A DNA stretch of 64,000 bases from Nitrosomonas sp. Is79A3 (GTDB lineage Bacteria; Pseudomonadota; Gammaproteobacteria; Burkholderiales; Nitrosomonadaceae), in the NCBI RefSeq assembly GCF_000219585.1, contig NC_015731.1, positions 496,001 to 560,000 of the forward strand, given 5' to 3'. Shown in pieces: positions 30,146 to 39,148 of this stretch (position 1 is its first letter; every line of letters starts with the position of its first letter). The notes beneath the pieces are model-generated. The model saw nothing but the letters and a program-made list of their open reading frames with translations. It ran no database searches and was not told where the DNA came from. The position numbers and the translations under genes are program-made.

Positions 30146-30640
30146 CTAATGGCTTTTGTTTGGTTTGTACGATTCAAGTTCAAAGTTCGATGAACTGCCA
30201 CGTTCTTTAAGTACAACAGAAAGTAAATCGCCGCCATATTGGAGGCAAGGTATGGTCAATTTGTCACCGTCAATTGTGGCATAACATTCACTGAGATCTA
30301 CCGTATCAGTAATTGGACAACTGGTAACATCTACTAACGTAACATCAGTTGCAAGACTGGTATTATTATAAGTCGTAATAACAGCAGTACCATTCTTGAT
30401 TACGATATCAGTTGCTGATGTACTCGAACTTAAATCAAGGTTGCTCAAGCCTGCGTCAGCAAGACATGAGTCCGTAGACTTATTGGTAAGTTTTTTTACG
30501 ACTATTTGAGACCCATCTACATTGTTATCAAGAATGAAGATGGAACTGCCTGCCACAGCTACGCTCTCAGCCAGTGCAGATTGCACTCCCGGTGCAACCA
30601 ACACTGTTGCGAATAATATTGATAATATATTTTTTCTCAT
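30146..30640 (-). CDS. Secreted protein of unknown function
   Basis: The 164-residue product has a clear signal peptide (MRKNILSILFATVLVAPGVQ, cleavage near SALAES) and a mature part rich in Ser, Thr and Val with alternating strand-like pattern. It has four Cys (in DSCLAD, TSCPIT, SECYAT, IPCLQY) that could make two disulfides in the periplasm or outside. I do not recognise a family. It stands alone, with several hundred gene-free bases on each side, in the accessory region. Confidence 0.65.
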   Translation of the reverse strand: MRKNILSILFATVLVAPGVQSALAESVAVAGSSIFILDNNVDGSQIVVKKLTNKSTDSCLADAGLSNLDLSSSTSATDIVIKNGTAVITTYNNTSLATDVTLVDVTSCPITDTVDLSECYATIDGDKLTIPCLQYGGDLLSVVLKERGSSSNFELESYKPNKSH

Positions 30641-31154
30641 AAACTAGACTTCCCAGAATGAAGGTTAAATAAATGTTAAAGCATACTCCTGTTTCTACAT
30701 CTATACAGATTTCGATTAGACATAGGGAATTTAGAGGTTGTTTATTGCTGGCTACTCATTTCCGCAATATTTGTTGTGGACATAATCACAATTAACTGTA
30801 CACGGAAAGGTAAAACAAAAATCTGGAATGGTTTTCTGTTGAAAGATTAAGTCTATAAATGAAGTAATCCCTGAGAACGATTTGTGCCATGACCAAGGTG
30901 ATTGTACTCATTGGGAATATTGATAGCTCATATTTTCGATGAGTGGTGCGCAGGATTGATACAAAACGGATGCATGGAATTTTTCTTCAACTATTTGCCC
31001 AGTTACAAATACAAATAGATTTTCCGTGCCTGGAATGAAGGGGTTGCCCAATTCTTATTCAACCAACCTTAACTTTGCTGTGTTTTCTCGGCATACGCCA
31101 GCCCTTATATATGTCTAGATCCTACGCGCTGTGGTGTGATCATCTTGTTATTCT
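30641..31154. other. Gene-free stretch
   Basis: The stretch is AT-rich with scattered stops in all frames. No gene, tRNA, clear terminator or repeat is seen. Confidence 0.4.
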
Positions 31155-31307
31155 CTATTTCTTTGTCAGAAGCATCATTGCTGAGATGAAAGAAACTAGA
31201 AGTCCTAATAATATTGGCGCTAATACTGTTTCATCATTGGTCACCACAAAATATACGGAGAGAATCAAGGAAAATACCAGAGAACCAATCATGCTAATTT
31301 TTTTCAT
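31155..31307 (-). CDS. Small two-helix membrane protein (50 residues)
   Basis: The minus-strand frame starts at ATG 31307 and ends at TAG. It begins MKKISMIGSLVFSLILSVYF, has a short polar loop VTNDET, and a second helix LAPILLGLLVSFISAMMLL ending TKK. AAAAGGATATTC lies upstream with ribosome-binding-site spacing. The Lys at both ends and two clean hydrophobic stretches argue for a real small membrane protein. No family is recognised. Confidence 0.45.
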   Translation of the reverse strand: MKKISMIGSLVFSLILSVYFVVTNDETVLAPILLGLLVSFISAMMLLTKK

Positions 31308-31880
31308 ATTAGAATATCCTTTTCAGTAATTATTTAGTGATTATGGGAATCTTTGCCTCAAGCAACCTTAACTTATTGATCTTGAATTACCCTACTTTCG
31401 CTCTAATGAGTTTAGGTTGTCTGTGGCAGCCCTGCCGACAGTACTTTCAACATATCAACACTAGCACACTCTAAACTTCATGGGTTTGCGCTAGATTAAT
31501 AATTGAGTACTTTGATTGTTATTGTCTATCATTAGGTTATAAATTCTCTGCCATCTTGGTGTGAAGTTATTGAAACTAATCGCTATAGTTTTTTAAGAAC
31601 TATGGATTATTTAATCTCGCATGGGTCACGAAAGATTGCCAATTATGACGAAGCAGGACAAGAAATAAAAAAATGTGAAAGGTTGTCGCGTAAAATCCGT
31701 CGCCTCAGCCTCGCAATGAACCGCAATAAGGGCTCGCTGCATTTTAATTTGCTATAAAACCGGGCATTTCTATTTGTTGCTAACAGCCTGATTCAGTCGA
31801 TTTGTTCACAATAGACTATCGAATAACCGGCAGAGATTATTGATTCCGCAAAAAGTACATTTCATTTTTGAGCTATTGTC
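31308..31880. other. Gene-free stretch with a decayed module fragment
   Basis: No gene is supportable. At about 31590-31615, CTATGGATTATTTAATC resembles the shared end of the DnaA-box modules (CTGTGGATTATTTAGAA), so a fourth, decayed copy may end here. No box trio lies upstream of it. Confidence 0.35.
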
Positions 31881-32110
31881 TTATTTACTCAAGCATATTT
31901 TGTATTATCCACAATTTCTGTGGATAACTTTGTGGAAAAGATCTATATTCACCAGTTAACCACTGGAACAGTAAAGTTTAATTCTAGGCCTGATTAATAA
32001 TTTTACACTTTAATTATATATTATTTATCATGTGGTTAAATATCTGTTCCGTTTTTGTATGAAATTAAGAAATGGATTTTCTATGATTTGTTGATATTGT
32101 GGATAAACAA
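31881..32110. repeat. DnaA-box module, copy C
   Basis: Boxes TTATCCACA at 31905-31913, TGTGGATAA at 31919-31927 and a one-mismatch TGTGGAAAA at 31931-31939 keep the 14 and 26 offsets. An AT-rich tract and a perfect TGTGGATAA at 32098-32106 follow. It is the most diverged of the three outside the boxes. Confidence 0.7.
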
Positions 32111-32303
32111 TATCCTATAGCTATGAATCTAGTTAGAAACCTTTACTTTATAAAGAAAACTTTGGTGCGGTAATGTGAAACTGGAAAAGTAGATTTTGTG
32201 TTATTACATTTTTAATATGGATAATTGGACTGTGTAACAACGGTTTATTTTTGTGTATTAAAAATAAGAATTATTTTTAATATTCTATAGTTATCAAGAT
32301 CCT

Positions 32304-34157
32304 ATGCTAAATATTCAGCGTTTGACCTATTTGCAAGGCGGGATTCCGCTACTCGAAAATTGTGATCTACAGATTTTTGCTAATCAACGTGTCGGCCTAG
32401 TCGGTAAAAACGGTTGTGGTAAGTCCACCTTGTTCCGGTTAGTCCGCGGAGTGATCAAGCCGGATAGCGGAGAAGTTAGTTTGCAGCCTGGGAAAACGGT
32501 TGCTTTTGTTGAGCAGGAAATTATTAATTCAAACCAGTCTGCTATTGATTTTGTACTGGATGGCGATGTTGAATTGCGTCAACTGGAGAAGATCCTGGCC
32601 CAAGCCGAACATGATTCGGCTTGGTTTGAGGCCCAGCATCATTATGAAGCGATTAATGGTTATACGGCGCGGGCGCGGGCGTCACAGCTATTGAATGGAT
32701 TAGGTTTTGCGAATCATACGCTGGAGAATCCGGTCAGTCATTTCTCCGGTGGCTGGCGTATGCGTCTAAACCTGGCTCGTGCCTTGATGCATCGTGCTGA
32801 TTTATTATTGCTGGATGAACCAACTAATCACCTGGATCTGGAAGCTATTCTCTGGCTGGAACAATATCTGTCGCGTTATCCGGGCAGTCTGATGGTGGTG
32901 TCACACGACCGTGAGTTTCTCAATGCCTGCGTTAATCGCATTGCGCATATCAACGAACGGAAAATTGATGTATACAGCGGTAATTATGATGATTTTGAGC
33001 GTGCACGCGCTGAACGACTGATGCAACATGCCCAGGCTTTTCAACAGCAACAGAGAAAGATCGCGCACATGGAAGATTTTGTGCGGCGTTTTCGTGCCAA
33101 GGCGACCAAAGCCAAGCAAGCGCAAAGTCGTATCAAAGCGCTGGAACGTTTGGCGCGCATTGCGCCGGCGCATGTTGAAGATGGATACTTTGAATTGCAG
33201 ATTGAAGCGCCTGAACGTAGTCCTGATGTTCTCTTGCGCGTAAAAGACATGAGCTTTGGTTATGACGATAACTTGTTGTTTCAAAGTGTTCATCTTATTT
33301 TGCAGGCGGGTGCCCGAATTGCCTTGCTGGGTCCGAATGGCGCGGGGAAATCCACATTAATAAAGCTTCTGGTCGGGGAGATTATGCCTGCCTCTGGTAC
33401 ATTGGAATGGACGCCCAATATCCGTATGGGCTACTTTGCGCAACATCAGCTGGAGAATCTCGATGGCGATGCGACCCCTTTGCAGCATATGCGGCAATTG
33501 GCACCTAAACAGACTGAGCTGGATTTGCGAAAATTCTTGGGGCGATTTGGCTTGGGGGGTGATAGTGAAGATCGTCCGGTTGCCAGTTTTTCCGGGGGAG
33601 AAAAAAGTCGTCTGGCACTTGCCTTACTGGCATGGCAGAAGCCACATTTGCTATTGCTCGATGAACCAACTAATCATTTGGATTTGGAAATGCGCGATGC
33701 GCTAACTTTGGCGTTGGAAGCCTATACCGGCGCGGTGATTCTGGTGTCGCATGATCGTAGCCTGGTACGTGCTGTGGCTGATGAATTGTGGCTAGTGGCT
33801 GATGGTAAGGCGCAATTGCTAGATGGTGATTTGGAAGATTATAAAAACTGGATAGAAGCGCGTCGCTCTAGCGAGGTGGTAGAACCACGATCACCTTCAC
33901 AAAAGGGACAGCTCCAAACATCTGCAAAACCGAACAAAAAATTACTGCTTTCCAAGCAATCAAAGCTAGAAGTTGCCTTAACGGTCGCGCAGAAGGAATT
34001 GGATGAAGTAAGCCGTCAGTTAGCTGATCCGGCTATTTATGCGAACCGTTCCCGGGATGAGATTGATCGGCTCAGTGCAATTCACACAACCCTCGAAAAT
34101 AAAATGACCGAATTGGAAGAAAGTTGGCTGGAGCTGGAAATGGCGCTGGAAGAGTAG
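32304..34157 (+). CDS. yheS: ABC-F family ATPase, YheS-like
   Basis: The 617-residue protein has two ABC ATPase domains and no membrane segments. Walker A motifs are GLVGKNGCGKST (about residue 33) and ALLGPNGAGKST (about residue 344); ABC signatures are HFSGGWRMRLNLARAL and FSGGEKSRLALALL; each Walker B is LLLLDEPTNHLDLE. The linker RFRAKATKAKQAQSRIK and a C-terminal coiled coil (about 540-617) match YheS/Uup-type proteins. ABC-F proteins act at the ribosome in translation. Transcription is probably ended by the hairpin at 34162. Confidence 0.92.
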   Translation: MLNIQRLTYLQGGIPLLENCDLQIFANQRVGLVGKNGCGKSTLFRLVRGVIKPDSGEVSLQPGKTVAFVEQEIINSNQSAIDFVLDGDVELRQLEKILAQAEHDSAWFEAQHHYEAINGYTARARASQLLNGLGFANHTLENPVSHFSGGWRMRLNLARALMHRADLLLLDEPTNHLDLEAILWLEQYLSRYPGSLMVVSHDREFLNACVNRIAHINERKIDVYSGNYDDFERARAERLMQHAQAFQQQQRKIAHMEDFVRRFRAKATKAKQAQSRIKALERLARIAPAHVEDGYFELQIEAPERSPDVLLRVKDMSFGYDDNLLFQSVHLILQAGARIALLGPNGAGKSTLIKLLVGEIMPASGTLEWTPNIRMGYFAQHQLENLDGDATPLQHMRQLAPKQTELDLRKFLGRFGLGGDSEDRPVASFSGGEKSRLALALLAWQKPHLLLLDEPTNHLDLEMRDALTLALEAYTGAVILVSHDRSLVRAVADELWLVADGKAQLLDGDLEDYKNWIEARRSSEVVEPRSPSQKGQLQTSAKPNKKLLLSKQSKLEVALTVAQKELDEVSRQLADPAIYANRSRDEIDRLSAIHTTLENKMTELEESWLELEMALEE

Positions 34158-34161
34158 TATT

Positions 34162-34194
34162 TTTTGATCTGGCCGCTGTGTGGTCAGATCAAAA
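34162..34194. terminator. Bidirectional terminator between yheS and fliE
   Basis: TTTTGATCTGGCC pairs with GGTCAGATCAAAA around GCTGTGT, with one bulged base. A-rich and T-rich flanks let it work for both converging genes. Confidence 0.85.
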
Positions 34195-34204
34195 CGAACA
34201 CAAC

Positions 34205-34528
34205 TTAAACCTGCATGTTCATGATTTCTTGATAGGCTGTTACTAGCTTATTGCGGACTTGTATCATCGATTGAAATGATACATTGGCTTTCTGCAGAGA
34301 GATCATTACTTCATGTAAATCAACGTTGGATTGGCCACTGACGAATTGTTCACTCAGTTTGTCAGCAGTCATTTGGGCATTATTCACCTGGTCTACGGCT
34401 GATTTAAGCTTTTCGCTAAAATCAACGCTCGCTACTTCATCCGTCTCGGATTGTTTTTTTGTACCGGAAGCAAATGCCGAGGCCGTTTGCAATTGCTGCA
34501 AAATATTATCAATTCCGGGTTTATCCAT
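34205..34528 (-). CDS. fliE: Flagellar hook-basal body protein FliE
   Basis: The 107-residue export-apparatus/rod junction protein links the MS ring to the rod. The C-terminal family signature is visible: [20 protein letters not shown] followed by [18 protein letters not shown]. It is separate from fliF here, on the opposite strand and downstream of flrC, although fliE often leads the fliFGHIJ operon. Confidence 0.93.
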   Translation of the reverse strand: MDKPGIDNILQQLQTASAFASGTKKQSETDEVASVDFSEKLKSAVDQVNNAQMTADKLSEQFVSGQSNVDLHEVMISLQKANVSFQSMIQVRNKLVTAYQEIMNMQV

Positions 34529-34626
34529 GACTCACTCCAACATAATTGGTTTCAAGTATCTCGCAAAACTTCAAAAACTTCAAATAATTTATTAAATCAG
34601 ATTCATAAAGACATAATCGATACTTG

Positions 34627-35937
34627 TTAACTCATCAGTCGATATTGCTGTAGTTTATAACGCAACGTCCTTTCCGAGATTCCTAGCTTTTTAACGGCCA
34701 GTTTCCGGGAACCATTAACGGCTGCCAGAGTTTCCAAAATATGGTTACGTTCGAGTGTCTTCATATCTTGTGAAGATGAATTGGCATTTATTGTATCAAT
34801 TTCCTGACTAAAATCAGCTTTTGGTAAACTGATGTGCTCAGCTTCGATCATGTTTGTGGCCAGAATCATGGCGCGCTGCATCACATTTTCCAGTTCTCTG
34901 ACATTGCCTGGCCAAGTGTGCTGAGTCAGCTTCTCTATTGCCGCTTTGGTCATTCTGCAGGGTGATTGTCCGGTGCCGGCTACTGCTGTTTCCAGGACTT
35001 GTTGCGCCAACGGTTCAATATCCAATGGCCGTTCACGCAGTGAAGGAATTTCAATGGGGAACACATTGAGCCGGTAATACAGGTCTTCACGGAATTGGCC
35101 GCTTTTAACCATAGCCATCATGTCACGGTTAGAAGTTGCTAGAACCCGGATGTCCAGTTTGATTATCTTATGCCCGCCTACTCTCTCAACTTCTCTTTCT
35201 TGCAAGACACGTAACAATTTTGCTTGTAGCTCCAGGGGCATTTCTGAAATTTCATCGAGTAGTAATGTGCCGCCCTCCGCTTGTTCGAATTTTCCGGGCT
35301 GAGATTGGGCTGCACCGGTAAAAGCACCTTTCTCGTAACCAAATAGGGTTGCTTCCAGTAAATTTTCTGGGATAGCCGCACAATTAATGGCGACGAATGG
35401 TTTAGAAGCGCGCAATGAATGCTGATGAATAAAACGGGCGATTACTTCTTTACCGCAGCCGCTTTCACCCGTCAGCATGACAGTTGCCGGTGATTGCGCG
35501 ACCCGCTTGGCAAGGGAAAGTAACGCTCGCGTACGCGGGTCTTTAGCGACAATTTTGTCATCTTGTTCAGGCTCGGTTAATGCGTAGCGTTTGACATGTG
35601 CCAGTAAACTATCTGGATCAAACGGCTTCAGCAGATAATCACTGGCACCTGTCTGCATTGCGGCAACTGCTTTTTCGACATCCCCGTATGCTGTCATCAA
35701 CAATACCGGCAATTCTGGATTGAACGTCTTGATTTTTTTTAACAGAGTGAATCCATCCATGGGTCTCATCTGCACATCACTTACAACCATCCCTACCTGA
35801 AATTCGTGCAGGGCAGTCATCGCATCACTGCCATTTGATGCTGCTCGTGTTTGATAACCCGCTAGCTTCATGGTGGCACAAATTGCCTCCAGTAAATCCT
35901 TGTCATCTTCTACCACCAGAATGGGCAGTGTATTCAT
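34627..35937 (-). CDS. flrC: Sigma-54-dependent flagellar response regulator FlrC/FleR
   Basis: The 436-residue protein has a receiver domain (phospho-Asp in MVVSDVQMRPMDG, about residue 54), a sigma-54 AAA+ domain (Walker A GESGCGKEV, GAFTGA loop in YEKGAFTGAAQ, Walker B GGTLLLDEISEM) and a Fis-type helix-turn-helix at the end (GSRKLAVKKLGISERTLRYK). It activates class III flagellar genes with RNA polymerase-sigma-54. It lies 4 bp after its kinase gene flrB. I use the Vibrio name; FleR is the Pseudomonas equivalent. Confidence 0.92.
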   Translation of the reverse strand: MNTLPILVVEDDKDLLEAICATMKLAGYQTRAASNGSDAMTALHEFQVGMVVSDVQMRPMDGFTLLKKIKTFNPELPVLLMTAYGDVEKAVAAMQTGASDYLLKPFDPDSLLAHVKRYALTEPEQDDKIVAKDPRTRALLSLAKRVAQSPATVMLTGESGCGKEVIARFIHQHSLRASKPFVAINCAAIPENLLEATLFGYEKGAFTGAAQSQPGKFEQAEGGTLLLDEISEMPLELQAKLLRVLQEREVERVGGHKIIKLDIRVLATSNRDMMAMVKSGQFREDLYYRLNVFPIEIPSLRERPLDIEPLAQQVLETAVAGTGQSPCRMTKAAIEKLTQHTWPGNVRELENVMQRAMILATNMIEAEHISLPKADFSQEIDTINANSSSQDMKTLERNHILETLAAVNGSRKLAVKKLGISERTLRYKLQQYRLMS

Positions 35938-35941
35938 CGTA

Positions 35942-37147
35942 TCAATCTCCTTTGTTTCTTGGTAGCCGTATTACAAATTCAGTTCCTGTATCAGGCGATG
36001 AATTGATCTGCACACTACCTCCCATTGACTGTATAACACCTCGGACAATGGCTAAACCTAAACCAGTGCCTTCCGAACGTGTTGTGAAAAAGGGTTCGAA
36101 TAATCTTTCTTGCAGTGCTGCATCAATGCCTGGTCCATCATCATGGACACTTAGAACAATATTTTCTTCTTCCAGGTTGCTTGTCAGAATAATTTGATCT
36201 CCCGGAGAGGATGCTTGCATGGCATTCTCAAGAAGATTTAACATTGCTCCGCATAATGCCTGACGATCAGTCATTAGACTTTCAGTTTCACAAAGATCGT
36301 GCACAATTAATTGCAAACCATACTGGGTCATCTGAGGCTCTATGACCTGTCGTAATTCCGTTAACAAATGACTTATCCCGAAATTTTCGAGCTGCGTTAT
36401 TTCACCTTTAACAAAACGTAACATATCGTTAATCAAGTGCTCCAGGTGATGCATGCGTTCAATGGTCTTGGTTGCAAACCTCTGTCTTTCGGCGGGAGTC
36501 AATGCATCACTTCCCAAGTGATTGGCGTAGAGCAGTGCGGTTGAAAGCGGGGTACGTAACTGGTGGGCTAGATTCGCTGCCATTTCACCCATTGAAGTCA
36601 GTCGCTGATTGCGCCTTATCTGATCCTGCAGTGCGTAAGCTTCGGTAATATCGTTTACCAGCAGGATTCGTCTGCCGGTTGAATCCGTTGCGCTGCTTTC
36701 GATACGGATACGGCGTTGTTCCGAAGTATCTTGTCGTTTTGTATGCCACTCGTTGATGATTGCTGTCGCTGCCAAACGTTCTTGAATCACCTGATGCCAT
36801 GTCATGCCAAGCAAAGGTTCTCCAAGGATTGAGATTGCTGCTGGGTTCACTTGCTCGATGCATTCCTGTCCATTCAGCGCTATTACTCCACCAGGCAATG
36901 CATTCAGCAAGAGGCTTAATTGCTGCGATAAATTTTCCTTTGCTATTAATTGCCTGTGTAGCTCTCCATTTGCAATTGCCAGCTCTCCGGTTAATTGTGC
37001 TACCTGGTGTTGTAATTCCTGGTACACACCTGACAGTTGTTCAGAGGCTTCATTAAAAGCTGCAAAAGCTAGTTGAAGCTGTTCTTGATCTACTGGTACC
37101 GGTTTAATTTCAATGACTTTGTTTGTTTGCACTGGATTAGGTGGCAA
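35942..37147 (-). CDS. flrB: Flagellar sensor histidine kinase FlrB/FleS
   Basis: The 401-residue soluble kinase has an N-terminal coiled coil (about 22-70), a PAS domain (about 75-180, NALPGGVIALNGQECIEQVN), the H-box MGEMAANLAHQLRTPLSTAL, and the catalytic domain with N-box LLENAMQAS and G-boxes DDGPGID and GTGLGLAIV. There are no membrane helices, so it senses a cytoplasmic cue, as expected for the kinase that couples basal-body assembly to later gene expression. It forms a pair with flrC. Confidence 0.92.
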   Translation of the reverse strand: MPPNPVQTNKVIEIKPVPVDQEQLQLAFAAFNEASEQLSGVYQELQHQVAQLTGELAIANGELHRQLIAKENLSQQLSLLLNALPGGVIALNGQECIEQVNPAAISILGEPLLGMTWHQVIQERLAATAIINEWHTKRQDTSEQRRIRIESSATDSTGRRILLVNDITEAYALQDQIRRNQRLTSMGEMAANLAHQLRTPLSTALLYANHLGSDALTPAERQRFATKTIERMHHLEHLINDMLRFVKGEITQLENFGISHLLTELRQVIEPQMTQYGLQLIVHDLCETESLMTDRQALCGAMLNLLENAMQASSPGDQIILTSNLEEENIVLSVHDDGPGIDAALQERLFEPFFTTRSEGTGLGLAIVRGVIQSMGGSVQINSSPDTGTEFVIRLPRNKGD

Positions 37148-37474
37148 TTATTAGGAATGCCAGTAGCTTAGCATTTATACCAGCTTCGACAATGACGTGA
37201 ATAAGGTGGGCAAACCTATTCTATTTGAGCATTCAGAATCGTTAAATCTATCGATAATCAGCACTTCAACATAACTCTATTCGTGAATTTAACATGAAAG
37301 ATGTTTTTCTAACGGCATCTATATTGATAAATTGAACAATGGCTTGGTTTAACTATTACAGGATATGTGTCTTGTAATTTTTATAACATAACAATTAGTT
37401 AGTTAATCTGAGTGAAGAAAATTACTAATAATTTTCTTGATAAGCGGTCCAGAATTTAGGCAGGAGAATAATGC
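37148..37474. promoter_or_regulatory. Divergent intergenic region flrB-fliF
   Basis: This 327-bp AT-rich stretch must contain promoters for both directions. I could not find a convincing -24/-12 element (GG-N10-GC with TGGCAC and TTGC) or sigma-28 site by eye. The fliF ribosome-binding site GGCAGGAG precedes GTG 37475. Confidence 0.35.
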
Positions 37475-39148
37475 GTGGCAACAGTACCTAGTGAATCCAA
37501 TACACCACCATCTACAGCAATCCGGTTGGAGCAATTCAGTCAGTTGTCTAATCAGAAGAAACTTGGATTAATTCTCTCTGCAGCCGCTGTCATTGCTTTG
37601 CTGGTGGGTGCCTTGATGTGGAGTCAGACACCGGATTATCGTGTCCTTTATAATAATGTGTCAGATCAAGATGGTGCGGCCATTATTACTGCGCTACAAC
37701 AAATGAACGTGCCATACAAGTTCTCTGAAAGCGGTGGTGGTGCGATCTTGATCTCAGAGAAGCAAGTGCATGAAATACGCCTGCGACTGGCAGGGCAGGG
37801 TTTGCCCAAAGGCGGTTTGCCAGGATTTGAATTAATGGAGAATCAGAAATTTGGTTCCAGTCAATTCCTCGAGCAAGTTAATTACCAGCGCGCGCTTGAA
37901 GGTGAATTGGCCCGTTCAGTTCAATCATTATCAGCGGTGCAAAGTGCACGAGTGCATTTGGCCATTGCAAAGCCATCTGTTTTTTCAAGAGAGAAACAGC
38001 AGCCAAGTGTTTCTGTACTTCTCAATTTATACCCCGGCAGAGTTTTGAGTGTTGAGCAGGTCAGTGCAATCGTGCATTTGATGTCTAGTAGCGTACCCAA
38101 TTTGCCGGTGAAAAATGTAACCGTCGTGGATCAAAATGGTAATCTGCTTAGCACGCAGAATGATAGCAAACAAGATTCAAGGTTTGATGCCAAACAGTTA
38201 GAGTATATACAAGAACTTGAAGAAAATTATATTCGCCGTATCGAGGCTATTCTGACCCCTATTACTGGCGCTGCTAATGTGCGCGCCCAAGTTACTGCAG
38301 ATATGGATTTTTCTCGTATTGAACGTGCCGAGGAAATTTATCGGCCCAATAATACTGAATCAGAAGCTGCTGCTATTCGCAGTCAACAAACACTCGAAGC
38401 GACTTCCACCGGTTCAAAAATTGATGGAGGAATCCCGGGAGCGTTGACAAATCGTCCGCCTGAACCAGCTGCAGCGCCTATTGAAGCGGGAGGAGAAAAG
38501 AAAGAAGAGGGTGATAAGGCACCTCCTGTTCCAACAGACCAGAAGAAAGAATCCACGATTAATTATGAAGTCGATAAAACCGTACAGCACACTCAGCAAT
38601 CAACCGGCAATATCAAACGATTATCTGCAGCTGTTGTGGTGAATTATCGTAAAAAAGTGGATGAGAACGGAGAGGTGACGTATGAACCGTTAACTGCTGA
38701 AGAGATTAAGGAAATCAACAATCTCGTCAGAGAAGCCATGGGCTATAGCGAAAAACGAGGAGATTCGCTCACAGTAACTAATGGCTTGTTTACTGCTGAC
38801 ACTGCAACAATACTGGATATTCCCCTTTGGAAGGATCCCGATGTAATCATGCTGGCAAAGGAAATCGGAAAGCAACTATTAATTGCAGCCGTTGTTCTAT
38901 TTTTCTTTTTAAAGATTTTGCGCCCTTTCCTAAGAAGCTTAACTCCACCCCCGCCCCCGCCAGAGCCTGAAAAGCTAACTGGTGAAGCTGCGCTGGGCCA
39001 GCTGTCAGAGCAAGGAGATGGAACGGCAATTCAAGCCATTCAAAAATCAATATTTGATGAGAATCTTAAGAAAGCTAAACAATTGGCGATTGATGAGCCT
39101 GCTATTGTTGCCAATGTGGTAAAAGATTGGATATCTAAAAATGGATGA
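37475..39148 (+). CDS. fliF: Flagellar MS-ring protein FliF
   Basis: The 557-residue protein forms the MS ring. Two membrane helices (about residues 30-50 and 462-482) flank the periplasmic ring-building motifs, with YRVLYNNVSDQDGAAIITAL, EKQVHEIRLRLAGQGLPKGG and NYQRALEGELARSVQSL. A low-complexity Glu/Pro/Lys insert at about 320-355 is typical. The start is GTG after CAGGAG. The last 8 bases overlap fliG, which its cytoplasmic tail binds. Confidence 0.96.
   Translation: MATVPSESNTPPSTAIRLEQFSQLSNQKKLGLILSAAAVIALLVGALMWSQTPDYRVLYNNVSDQDGAAIITALQQMNVPYKFSESGGGAILISEKQVHEIRLRLAGQGLPKGGLPGFELMENQKFGSSQFLEQVNYQRALEGELARSVQSLSAVQSARVHLAIAKPSVFSREKQQPSVSVLLNLYPGRVLSVEQVSAIVHLMSSSVPNLPVKNVTVVDQNGNLLSTQNDSKQDSRFDAKQLEYIQELEENYIRRIEAILTPITGAANVRAQVTADMDFSRIERAEEIYRPNNTESEAAAIRSQQTLEATSTGSKIDGGIPGALTNRPPEPAAAPIEAGGEKKEEGDKAPPVPTDQKKESTINYEVDKTVQHTQQSTGNIKRLSAAVVVNYRKKVDENGEVTYEPLTAEEIKEINNLVREAMGYSEKRGDSLTVTNGLFTADTATILDIPLWKDPDVIMLAKEIGKQLLIAAVVLFFFLKILRPFLRSLTPPPPPPEPEKLTGEAALGQLSEQGDGTAIQAIQKSIFDENLKKAKQLAIDEPAIVANVVKDWISKNG

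Noticed and set aside
31075-31329. 84-residue plus-strand frame in the accessory region
   Set aside because: Composition is not protein-like at its start, no ribosome site, and it lies antisense to the better-supported 50-residue membrane protein.
37148-37474. Sigma-54 promoter for fliF
   Set aside because: TGGCTTGG at about 37343 has no matching -12 TTGC at the required distance.
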